Source of the DNA: an uncultured Christensenella sp.
GTDB taxonomy: Bacteria > Bacillota > Clostridia > Christensenellales > Borkfalkiaceae
DNA length: 64,000 nt
NCBI GenBank assembly: GCA_910583855.1
Contig: CAJTYL010000001.1
Span: 1 to 64,000, forward strand
Direction: 5' to 3'
Shown piece by piece: positions 12,655 to 19,888 of the stretch. The stretch's first letter is position 1. Every line of letters begins with the position of its first letter. The position numbers and the translations under genes were made by a program. The notes beneath the pieces were generated by a model that was given only the letters and a program-made list of their open reading frames with translations, was not told the DNA's origin and ran no database searches.

Positions 12655-13581
12655 TCATTCATCCGCATCTGTTTCACCGTTCATCTGCGTTTTCTTGCAC
12701 TTGCGGCTCTCCGCATATGCCGTCAATGCGTAGCTTGCAATCACGCCCGCAAGGCACAAAATTGCGCCTATCGCAATCTGAATACCGTCAACGGGGGCGG
12801 TAATAAACTCTTTAGTCATAAAAATCGCAGGTATTGACCCAAAAACGAACCCGAAAATCGCCCAGCCCGTGCCGCGCGGAAACTTCTTTATAAGTAGCTT
12901 CATTAGCTTTGCAATCGTAAAAAAACCTACGACCAGCCCGCCGCCGAACAGCGTAAGCACCAAAACCGAATGACCGAAGTCCGTCAAAAGGGCGGAAATT
13001 GTGTCTAAAACGGGTTGATAATATCCGAAAATCAGAAGTAAAAGCGACCCGCTCACACCGGGTACGACCAGCGCACAGGAGGCAACCGCGCCTATGAGTA
13101 TCAGCACGAAGTACCCCCAAACGGGCATTCCCGTCGTCAAATCAGCCTCCAAATAGGGCATAATTCCCTTTACGCCCAAAACCGAAACACACCCAAGTCC
13201 AACGACCAACATAAACGGAAGAACGGCGGAAAGCGCGTTCAACGGCTTAAACCCGTTCTTTAAGGTATCCTTAAAAAGTTTGGGGCAGGACCCTGCCATA
13301 AGCCCCGCAAACAGTAAAATAGTGGGCATAGGCGCGTACTCTATCGCGTATTTCAAGGGGAAAAACATCGCCGCCATACCTAAAACCGCCCCTAAAACTA
13401 TGGGCAAAAGGTAGAAAAAGCTGCGTTTAAAGTCCCGCCTTAAATCGCTTATAGCGCCAATCAGCTTGTCGTAAACGTTAAAAAGAACGGCGATAGTGCC
13501 CCCGCTCACGCCTGGGATAATCATCGCAACGCCGATACCCGCGCCAAGTCCCGCATTTTTAAAGAACTCTTTTACTTTCAT
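12655..13581 (-). CDS. popT: DUF368 family polyprenyl-phosphate transporter (PopT-like)
   Basis: A 308-residue membrane protein with about eight hydrophobic segments. The duplicated signature of the family is visible: PGVSGG at residues 23-28 and PGVSGS near 170. DUF368 proteins include PopT, which returns undecaprenyl phosphate across the membrane so that it can carry new cell-wall and surface sugars. The gene is the last of the run that starts at 17435, 28 nt after the DUF3592 gene. The ribosome site is poor; AAAGGA lies about 18 nt before the ATG. The membrane topology and family call are firm; the exact substrate is from family knowledge. Confidence 0.85.
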   Translation of the reverse strand: MKVKEFFKNAGLGAGIGVAMIIPGVSGGTIAVLFNVYDKLIGAISDLRRDFKRSFFYLLPIVLGAVLGMAAMFFPLKYAIEYAPMPTILLFAGLMAGSCPKLFKDTLKNGFKPLNALSAVLPFMLVVGLGCVSVLGVKGIMPYLEADLTTGMPVWGYFVLILIGAVASCALVVPGVSGSLLLLIFGYYQPVLDTISALLTDFGHSVLVLTLFGGGLVVGFFTIAKLMKLLIKKFPRGTGWAIFGFVFGSIPAIFMTKEFITAPVDGIQIAIGAILCLAGVIASYALTAYAESRKCKKTQMNGETDADE

Positions 13582-13609
13582 ATAAATATTTTACGGTTTA
13601 ATCCTTTGC

Positions 13610-14023
13610 TTAATTCAGTTTTCCCGTAATTAGCGCAATAAACAGCCCGCCGCCAACGCAGGCGAATATAATCCCGAACGCCAAAACTCCGTAAAAAACG
13701 GCGCCTCCCGATTGCAATTTTTCGGGGTCGTTCGGGTCGTATTTTACGGTAAACGTTTCCCCCTCGAGCTTTGCCGAGTTCGCGTTTGTTGCCGCGGTCT
13801 TGGCTTCGTACCTTTTTCCGTCTGCAAAGTATTCGAAGGTGGAAACCGCCTCAAGCTTTCCCTCGTCCGAATACCGCACCTCCGCAGATACGACGGTGGC
13901 GGTCGTCTTGACGTACTTAGGCTCGTTCGCAAGCGACGTTATAACAAGGCTTAAAAGCGCAACGCCGACTAAGAAGAATATTAAAGAGGCTATAAGCGGA
14001 AAAACGCGCCCTTTTATCTTCAT
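13610..14023 (-). CDS. DUF3592 domain membrane protein
   Basis: A 137-residue protein with a transmembrane segment at about 8-30, an extracytoplasmic beta-rich middle (TATVVSAEVRYSDEG, then FTVKYDPNDPEKL) and a second transmembrane segment at about 108-130. The YDPNDPEK element is typical of DUF3592. No function is known for the family. Its ATG overlaps the stop of the upstream gene by four bases, so the two are translationally coupled. The product may act with the protein at 14020-14931, since both are small membrane proteins of the same operon. Confidence 0.7.
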   Translation of the reverse strand: MKIKGRVFPLIASLIFFLVGVALLSLVITSLANEPKYVKTTATVVSAEVRYSDEGKLEAVSTFEYFADGKRYEAKTAATNANSAKLEGETFTVKYDPNDPEKLQSGGAVFYGVLAFGIIFACVGGGLFIALITGKLN

Positions 14024-14931
14024 ACCGCGTACCCGTTAGCCTTTTTTACGATATTCCAAACGCCCACGCACAGAAAGTATATACCGAGGATTATCATCCC
14101 GTTAAAAGCGTAAACGCCCGCGCCGCTGACTAAAAGATTTAAAAACGGTAGCCCCGTGAAGGTCGCAATGGCAACTTCGAAGCAGACGGGCAAACCTATA
14201 AAAATTGCCGCCGCAGGGAAAGGTATAAGATAGTTTAACCCAATATCGAGCTGATGCAAAAAAATCAAAAGCCCAAGCATCGCCGCAAATATCCCGCCCC
14301 CGCACAAGACAACGTATACGGGCGTCTGCCGTATTACTTCGGGGTGAAGCGTATGATAATAGACGGATGTTGTAAACCCGTCCCGGAATTTAATTCCGCT
14401 GAGTCCTATAGTGGAAGGGGCTTTGATTAAATTCCCGCCCAAATCGTAAAACTCGTAAAAAATCTCGTCGCCTACGTGCCTGTAAACGGCGTCAGTCCTT
14501 AAAAAATACGGCGCGTTCGTTTTTGCAAAGCCACGCGCCGCAAAATACCAACAAACCGCCGCAACGCCAAGCCCTATCAGAAGGACCGCAACCGAAGGGA
14601 TAACGTCCCTTTTTCTCGGCTTTAACTTTATTTTCTCGGCTTTTTTTGCGGGAGCTATCGCGTTTTGATATTCGGCGTCCAATGCATCGGCGTCGTCGAA
14701 CCTTTTCAATTTGCGCATAAACGCCGCCCACTTACCAAAAAACGATAATCCTATAATCGTACAGAAAACTCCGCCGACTAAAAGCGTTATAAAGCCTTCC
14801 AAAAACCAATCTTTGCCGCGGACGAATTGAAATATGGAGGATATGACGGCGTACGCGCCGAAAACTGCCAAAAGCGCAATCCCTAATATTTTTGCGTTTC
14901 GTTCTTTGGCGTTTACGTTTTTATCCTGCAT
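14020..14931 (-). CDS. Multi-spanning membrane protein of unknown function
   Basis: I do not recognise a family for this 303-residue protein. It has hydrophobic segments at about residues 12-33, 42-65, 112-133, 200-220, 230-250 and 260-292. A basic cytoplasmic loop (about 75-110, KKAEKIKLKPRKR) precedes the third, and a polar loop of about 60 residues lies between the third and fourth. That loop (TDAVYRHVGDEIFYEF) is probably outside the membrane. The start directly abuts the stop of the EFR1 gene and the end overlaps the DUF3592 gene by four bases, so all three are expressed together. The polar loop has a faint resemblance to DUF3592-like sequences but not enough for a call. Confidence 0.6.
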   Translation of the reverse strand: MQDKNVNAKERNAKILGIALLAVFGAYAVISSIFQFVRGKDWFLEGFITLLVGGVFCTIIGLSFFGKWAAFMRKLKRFDDADALDAEYQNAIAPAKKAEKIKLKPRKRDVIPSVAVLLIGLGVAAVCWYFAARGFAKTNAPYFLRTDAVYRHVGDEIFYEFYDLGGNLIKAPSTIGLSGIKFRDGFTTSVYYHTLHPEVIRQTPVYVVLCGGGIFAAMLGLLIFLHQLDIGLNYLIPFPAAAIFIGLPVCFEVAIATFTGLPFLNLLVSGAGVYAFNGMIILGIYFLCVGVWNIVKKANGYAV

Positions 14932-15879
14932 TTACACATAGTCCTCGATTTTCAGCCCCGAAGAATTCAAGTACTCGTCGCACTCGCGGTAATATTTTTT
15001 ATAGATTCTGTAAATACCTTTTGCTTTATGGGGGACGAACGGAAATGGTATACTGTCGTCCTTTACAAGCTCGTCCACACGGTAGCTTCCGTTCACCTTC
15101 CACAGCCCGAACACGCCCACGCTTATAGCGTCGGCGGGACACCCGAAGGAACAGCCCATACAAAGCACGCAATCGTGTCCGAACTTGAATTTGCCATCCT
15201 CAAACTTAATATTATTCTGGGGGCATACGTTAACGCAGCGCATACAGTTCACGCACTTGTCGGCGTGTACTTTGAAGGCGGGACCGTGCAGATGCGCAAA
15301 CTTCTGCTCCAAAAACCTGACGGGCGCAAACCACGCCGAAATAAACGCGTTGCGCTTCACATTTTCGCGCTTTCCGTCCAAAAGTTCGCGGCAATGCAAA
15401 TCCACCAAAGCGTGCGCGTAAATCCACATTTGTTTCGCCATTTCGTCCTTATGGCGGTAAATCATATTATAAGGCATAACTATGTGTTTTTCGCTCGTCA
15501 CGTTATAACCTTTTTTAGTCAGAATTTTAAGACACTTCTGTGAAGAATAGTCGTTCAGATGCAGCCCCTCGCCTGACGTTTTAAAAAAGAACGTCGGCTT
15601 GTCTTTAACCTCCGGCAAGTCATTGCACAGCTTTATTGCGGGCTCGGGCGCTGAAAATCCGTGAATAGGATAGCCTATCCCCACCAAATCGTAATTTTCG
15701 GGTGAGGGCATATTCCCGCTTTTTTTTGAAATGCGGTAGATATCTACCGTTACAGACGCACCCTTATCGGGTGCGTCTGTAGTCGTTGATTTATTTGCGC
15801 TTTCTAAATATTTTTTATACAGGTTGGCAACTTTCAAAGTGTTGCCGGTACCTGAAAACACGTATAAAATTACTTTCAT
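14932..15879 (-). CDS. EFR1-type flavodoxin / 4Fe-4S ferredoxin fusion (second copy)
   Basis: A 315-residue paralogue of the gene at 361-1137. The N-terminal flavodoxin motif is YVFSGTGNTLK. The C-terminal ferredoxin part holds CVNCMRCVNVCP and CVLCMGCSFGCP near residues 215-265. An insert of about 20 residues rich in Ser, Thr and Lys sits near residue 30. Its ATG overlaps the stop of the SDR gene by four bases, so it is made together with that protein. The coupling suggests that it feeds electrons to, or takes them from, a reaction that involves the SDR product. That pairing is inference; the redox cofactors are clear from the motifs. Confidence 0.85.
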   Translation of the reverse strand: MKVILYVFSGTGNTLKVANLYKKYLESANKSTTTDAPDKGASVTVDIYRISKKSGNMPSPENYDLVGIGYPIHGFSAPEPAIKLCNDLPEVKDKPTFFFKTSGEGLHLNDYSSQKCLKILTKKGYNVTSEKHIVMPYNMIYRHKDEMAKQMWIYAHALVDLHCRELLDGKRENVKRNAFISAWFAPVRFLEQKFAHLHGPAFKVHADKCVNCMRCVNVCPQNNIKFEDGKFKFGHDCVLCMGCSFGCPADAISVGVFGLWKVNGSYRVDELVKDDSIPFPFVPHKAKGIYRIYKKYYRECDEYLNSSGLKIEDYV

Positions 15880-17435
15880 TTTTTAATAAAATCTTCTTCG
15901 TGATCGGTAAGGGGATAGGTATTGTCCGTTTCGGTTTCGTCGTGCGAATCGAAATAAACCTGCCCGTAGAACGGAATATCCGCAATTTCGCCGTAACGCC
16001 AGGGTTTAGGCTCACAGCAGTTGCACCAGTAGCCGCCCTTTAAAACGGTGTAGGGGTTCATCGCAAACTTATGTCCGTCACGGCACTCCCACAAAACTTT
16101 GTCATAAGGCGTACCGTCGTATCCGGTTGAAAGGCATTTGCCTCCGCGGAAGGCGGCTGCGTCCTGCAAATCCTTAAGAGTCCACTTGCTTACGGGTTTC
16201 TTATCGTCGTAGCCGTGGTTCAATAGCATAGGCTTGGCGTTTTTGCTGTCCTTTAACGCCATATAGTCAACGTTGCTTCCATCCTCAAGCTTCCCTTCGC
16301 AAAGAAGATGGTAATTCTCCCATTTTGTCGGGATGCTTTCGTACTTTGCCCGCCCTCCGAAAAAGGCGCGCACGCGCCCTTCCTTGCCGTGCTTCAACCA
16401 GTACGCGGGCGAGTTGGTGTTTTTAAACAACCGTTTTATGGCAAGCGAGGAAATAACGGAAGAGGGCACTATTTTCGCAAGCTTAAAGTAGCCGTACTTT
16501 TTACCCATTCTCTTCCAGAAATCTTCGTTCGTTTCCGTGCGATACCCCAAAACTTTCTCCAGCGCGTCGCTGTCGTAGAACCAACCGCCGTGGAAATTTC
16601 TCGTTATATTCCAGTTGGGCTTAAAAAATTTCTTTACGCCATTGCCCATAAGACGGAACCCGCCGTCGAAAGACTCGAATCCGGTAACGCGGCAATCAAT
16701 ACCTCCGCCTATATTGTATATCTTATTCCAGAATCCGTCAAGTTCTCCCAGGGTATCTTTTTCAACGATTTTTCTGCAAAGTATTCCGCTGTCTACGTCC
16801 GTCACCCATTCTAGCGCTCCGTTCCATACCGTATGAAACATAAGCCCGTCTTTTAAGTTGTTTTTAAACATATACTTATGAAGAACGGCGGTCTGTCTGA
16901 GAGATATGAAGCGGCTGAGCCCGCTCTCTAAAACGTATTTTTCGGCTTTCAGCTTATGCATCGAATACACGTCGTAATCGCTTGAAATCATAGGGTCGCC
17001 CACGCGTATCCAAAGATGGGGATAAGCGCGGTGCCCGTACATTGCAACCGTCGCAATATGAACGTAGGCAATCTCCTTTTCTCTGCCGCTTGAAAGTATG
17101 GCGTCAACTAAGTTTTTAGTGCCTATAAAATTGCTTTTGTAAGTGCCCATGGGGTCGTGGTCTGACTTGGGCGGAATAAGAGAAGCGCAATTTATAACGT
17201 AGTCCGCGCCGTCTATTAAGTGAACGCAGTCGTCGTAACGCGAAATATCTCCCTTAAAAGCATAAATTCGGTCACGGTATTTTTTGATAATCTTCTTAAC
17301 AAAAGAGGGGATGGTTTTTTCTTCGTCAAACAGGATGCATCTGACGTTGAAATTCTCGTCCGACTGCATAAGGCTTAAAAGTACCTCGCTGCCCATTGCA
17401 CCGGAAGTTCCTGTCAAAGCAATAACTTTACTCAT
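15876..17435 (-). CDS. Extended SDR (NAD-dependent epimerase/dehydratase-like) with C-terminal zinc-ribbon domain
   Basis: A 519-residue protein. Residues 1 to about 350 form an extended short-chain dehydrogenase: the cofactor loop GTSGAMG at 9-15, an acidic residue-containing second strand, and the catalytic YSMHK near 152-156. After a linker (about 350-400) comes a segment not normal for SDR enzymes. It shows GGKCLST, then WECRDGHKF, then WCNCC at about residues 430-475. This spacing resembles the treble-clef zinc domains that bind nucleic acid or protein in other contexts. The last 45 residues are acidic. The gene leads the operon 17435-12655 and is coupled by ATGA to an EFR1 redox protein. 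The substrate is unknown; a reaction on a sugar or steroid-like ring is possible from the SDR class. Confidence 0.75.
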   Translation of the reverse strand: MSKVIALTGTSGAMGSEVLLSLMQSDENFNVRCILFDEEKTIPSFVKKIIKKYRDRIYAFKGDISRYDDCVHLIDGADYVINCASLIPPKSDHDPMGTYKSNFIGTKNLVDAILSSGREKEIAYVHIATVAMYGHRAYPHLWIRVGDPMISSDYDVYSMHKLKAEKYVLESGLSRFISLRQTAVLHKYMFKNNLKDGLMFHTVWNGALEWVTDVDSGILCRKIVEKDTLGELDGFWNKIYNIGGGIDCRVTGFESFDGGFRLMGNGVKKFFKPNWNITRNFHGGWFYDSDALEKVLGYRTETNEDFWKRMGKKYGYFKLAKIVPSSVISSLAIKRLFKNTNSPAYWLKHGKEGRVRAFFGGRAKYESIPTKWENYHLLCEGKLEDGSNVDYMALKDSKNAKPMLLNHGYDDKKPVSKWTLKDLQDAAAFRGGKCLSTGYDGTPYDKVLWECRDGHKFAMNPYTVLKGGYWCNCCEPKPWRYGEIADIPFYGQVYFDSHDETETDNTYPLTDHEEDFIKK

Positions 17436-17508
17436 TTTTAATTCCCTTTTATAGTTTTTATCCGTGGTTCAAATTTAGTTACTTTATTAATAATTTTATG
17501 GCTCACCC

Positions 17509-17545
17509 GAAAAACCGCGCCGTTAATCGGTGCAACCGGTTTTTC
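17509..17545 (-). terminator. Terminator after yitT
   Basis: GAAAAACCG (17509-17517) pairs with CGGTTTTTC (17537-17545) over a 19-nt loop that itself can pair in part. On the minus strand the hairpin comes directly after the stop of the YitT gene, and its descending arm ends in a run of five Ts. Confidence 0.55.
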
Positions 17546-17551
17546 CGTTTT

Positions 17552-18502
17552 TTACAGTTCTTCGTCAAAATGGTCTTTATAGCCTTCCCCGTAAATTTCC
17601 TTCGCAGAGGAAACTATCATAAAGGCGTGCGGGTCGATGTCTTTTACGATGTCGCGTATTTTGGGATACAAAAAGTTTTTTGCCGCACACATAATAATGC
17701 GTCTGCCTTCGCCCGTATAAGCGCCCTGACCTTCGACGTACGTCGCGCCGATATCAAGTTCCTTCAAAATTCTTTCGCAAATTACCGCGGATTTCTCTTC
17801 CGTGGTAATAACGTACAAAAGCTTTGCCGAATTGCCGCCGTAAAGCACGAGGTCGAAAAGAATCGTAAACACGACTATGGCAATAAGAGTATAGCAGGCA
17901 AGCTCGAAATCTTGGAACACCGCAAAGGCAATTCCCATTATGATGAAGTCGGTTGAAAAAGATATAACGCCCGTTTTTATATAACGGAATTTTCTTCTTA
18001 AAAGTTTAATTATTATATCGGAGCCGCCTGTGGACGAATCCATTCTGAAAATCAACCCGAGACCGATACCGAACATTGCACCGCCGACGAGCGCAGATAA
18101 AAGTAAATCCGTGAAAGGAGGCAGGGATGAAAAGGCAAAATTCCAAAGTTCTATTAAAAGCGAAGAAACTACCGTCGCGTACACCGTTGAAATTGTGAAC
18201 TTTTTTCCAAAGAATATCGCGCCTACGATGAGAAGCGGAACGTTAATTACGATTATAAGAATACCGGTAAGGTTGGTTTCTATGTTCAATCCGCTTATAA
18301 CTTTTCCGTTTAAAACGCTGTTGATAACCGTAGCAATTCCCGTAACGCCGCCGGGCGCTATCTTGTTCGGATCGAGAAATACCGCTACGCCCAAAGAATA
18401 GATTATACACCCCAAAGTAATTATGGAATATTCTTTTAAAATTTTCAAAATCTTTTCTTTGTTTACGGCTTTATTTTTGCCGTTTTTGCGTTCGGTTTCC
18501 AA
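17552..18502 (-). CDS. yitT: YitT family membrane protein (DUF161/DUF2179)
   Basis: A 316-residue protein with a basic cytoplasmic start, five to six membrane segments between about residues 25 and 215 (with the family motif APGGVTGIA near 52) and a soluble DUF2179 domain from about 225 to the end. The family is widespread in Bacillota; its transport role is not established. The start codon is TTG at 18500-18502, chosen because GGAGG sits 8 nt upstream and no ATG fits. A consensus-like promoter (18531-18559) precedes it and a terminator follows, so it is a single-gene unit. Confidence 0.88.
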   Translation of the reverse strand: METERKNGKNKAVNKEKILKILKEYSIITLGCIIYSLGVAVFLDPNKIAPGGVTGIATVINSVLNGKVISGLNIETNLTGILIIVINVPLLIVGAIFFGKKFTISTVYATVVSSLLIELWNFAFSSLPPFTDLLLSALVGGAMFGIGLGLIFRMDSSTGGSDIIIKLLRRKFRYIKTGVISFSTDFIIMGIAFAVFQDFELACYTLIAIVVFTILFDLVLYGGNSAKLLYVITTEEKSAVICERILKELDIGATYVEGQGAYTGEGRRIIMCAAKNFLYPKIRDIVKDIDPHAFMIVSSAKEIYGEGYKDHFDEEL

Positions 18503-18530
18503 AATTCAAGCCTCCGGAATTATCACTTAA

Positions 18531-18559
18531 ATTATACGCAAAATTATTAAATTAGTCAA
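18531..18559 (-). promoter_or_regulatory. Sigma-A promoter for yitT
   Basis: On the minus strand TTGACT (18554-18559), a 17-nt spacer and TATAAT (18531-18536). The predicted start of transcription is near 18524, about 22 nt before the TTG start codon, which leaves room for the GGAGG site. Confidence 0.8.
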
Positions 18560-18604
18560 TAGAGTTTTCAATAAAATCGAAAATTTAATTGCTAAATTTT
18601 GCAA

Positions 18605-18748
18605 TTGCCCCGCATATATATCAGTTTTATTTATGGAGCTATGTCTTCCCAAAAGACGTAAAAAACCGATTGCCCCCCATATATGCTTGACTTTTGCACT
18701 CTTTTTAGCCGCATTTTACGGCGAAAACTCCGTTGCCCCGCATATATG
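18605..18748 (+). repeat. Three spaced copies of the motif TTGCCCC(G/C)CATATATG
   Basis: The 375 bases between the yitT promoter and the tRNA terminator hold no gene. They contain three near-identical 15-16 bp motifs in the same direction: 18605-18619 (last base differs), 18670-18685 and 18733-18748. The distances between starts are 65 and 63 bp, about six turns of DNA, so the copies would face the same side of the helix. The core CATATATG is itself a palindrome. Two more copies, in the opposite direction, lie at 21821-21836 and 25062-25077. Flanking sequence is not conserved, which argues for a short binding site rather than a mobile element. Confidence 0.65.
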
Positions 18749-18904
18749 TGCGTTTTTATCTGTTTTTTTGAATTTTAACGCTTTTTTGGGTTAAATTATA
18801 AATTTAGCCTTATTTTGTTAAAGATCACCTTAAATTGAAGTTAAAAACTTGCTTTAAGGATTTCTCCGCAAAATGACTTTGCGGCGTTGCCGCGTCAAAA
18901 AAAT

Positions 18905-18933
18905 AAAGCCCCACGCTTGTCGCGTCGGGCTTT
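18905..18933 (-). terminator. Terminator after tRNA-Leu
   Basis: On the minus strand the tRNA CCA end is followed at once by a hairpin (AAAGCCCGACGC pairing with GCGTGGGGCTTT, one mismatch) and then seven Ts. It ends the tRNA transcript. Confidence 0.8.
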
Positions 18934-18934
18934 A

Positions 18935-19017
18935 TGGTGCTGCTGACAGGGGTTGAACCTGCACGGGTAACCACAGGATTCTAAGTCCTGCGCGTCTGCC
19001 AATTCCGCCACAGCAGC
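18935..19017 (-). tRNA. tRNA-Leu (anticodon UAG)
   Basis: An 83-nt tRNA with an encoded CCA end. The acceptor stem is GCTGCTG/CAGCAGC. The anticodon stem CAGGA/TCCTG closes a loop CTTAGAA, which gives the anticodon UAG (reads CUA and other CUN leucine codons). A long variable arm (about 11 nt) fits the class II type of leucine tRNAs. The T-loop TTCAACC is standard. A promoter and a terminator flank it closely, so it is transcribed alone. Confidence 0.95.
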
Positions 19018-19033
19018 GTAAATTTATTTCTCG

Positions 19034-19063
19034 GTTATATGCCTTGACGGAAAGGATAGGCAA
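19034..19063 (-). promoter_or_regulatory. Promoter for tRNA-Leu
   Basis: On the minus strand TTGCCT (19058-19063), an 18-nt spacer and TATAAC (19034-19039). Transcription would begin about 10 nt before the mature tRNA 5' end, as is usual. Confidence 0.65.
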
Positions 19064-19185
19064 ATAATAAAAGCAAAAACCTTTAAATGATATTTTAATG
19101 AAACTTTTTTAAAAAGTCAAGTTATACTTTACAAATGAAGGAATAAATGTTTTAATTTAAAAAACGGATTTTTTAGGGGTGGCTT

Positions 19186-19887
19186 ATGGGCTTTCTCACG
19201 TTGACGGGGGTAGGCAAAGAATACAGGACGGGTTCGCTCAGCGTAACCGCGCTATCGGACGTTTCTTTTGAGCTTGAAGACGGCGAATTCGTCGTCATTT
19301 TAGGTAGCTCGGGCGCGGGTAAAACGACTCTTTTAAACCTTCTCGGCGGCATGGATAACGCAACCTCCGGAGAGATAATTCTCGACGGAAAGAACGTAAC
19401 CGCACTCGACAAGCGCGGAATGACGCAGTTCCGCCGCAACGACGTGGGTTTCGTCTTTCAGTTTTACAATTTAATGCCAAATCTTACCGCGCTTGAAAAC
19501 GTTGAAATCGCCGTTGAAATTTGCAAGGATCACCTCGACCCTAAAGACGTTCTTACGGAAGTAGGGCTTGAAGAACGCCTTCAAAACTTCCCTGCCCAGC
19601 TTTCGGGCGGGGAACAGCAGCGCGTTTCCATAGCGCGCGCAATTGCCAAAAACCCCAAGCTTCTTCTTTGCGACGAGCCCACGGGCGCACTCGATTATAA
19701 CACGGGCAAAAAAATCTTAAAGCTTCTTCACGACGTGTGTAAGGATAAAAAACGCCTTGTTATAGTCGTTACCCATAACTCGGCGCTAAAAGATATGGCG
19801 GATAAAGTCGTGTACATCAAGAGCGGAAAAATCGAAAACATTGTTTCAAACCCAGACCCGCGCCCCATAGAGGAGATAGAGTGGTAA
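19186..19887 (+). CDS. ABC transporter ATP-binding protein (MacB/LolD type)
   Basis: A 233-residue ATPase. Walker A is GSSGAGKT near residue 40, the ABC signature is LSGGEQQRV near 140, and Walker B is LLLCDEPTGALD near 160. The sequence FQFYNLMPNLTALENV in the Q-loop region is characteristic of the MacB/LolD/FtsE branch, which powers export or mechanical work at the membrane rather than import. It is followed after 1 nt by an FtsX-type permease, its obvious partner. A TATACT at 19123-19128 may be the -10 box, but no good -35 is seen. Typical Bacillota relatives export antimicrobial peptides or lipids. Confidence 0.92.
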   Translation: MGFLTLTGVGKEYRTGSLSVTALSDVSFELEDGEFVVILGSSGAGKTTLLNLLGGMDNATSGEIILDGKNVTALDKRGMTQFRRNDVGFVFQFYNLMPNLTALENVEIAVEICKDHLDPKDVLTEVGLEERLQNFPAQLSGGEQQRVSIARAIAKNPKLLLCDEPTGALDYNTGKKILKLLHDVCKDKKRLVIVVTHNSALKDMADKVVYIKSGKIENIVSNPDPRPIEEIEW

Positions 19888-19888
19888 G

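Noticed and set aside
18605..18748. Three regularly spaced repeats as a possible CRISPR array
   Set aside because: The repeated unit is only 15-16 bp, the three intervals differ in length, there are no cas genes, and two further single copies lie elsewhere.
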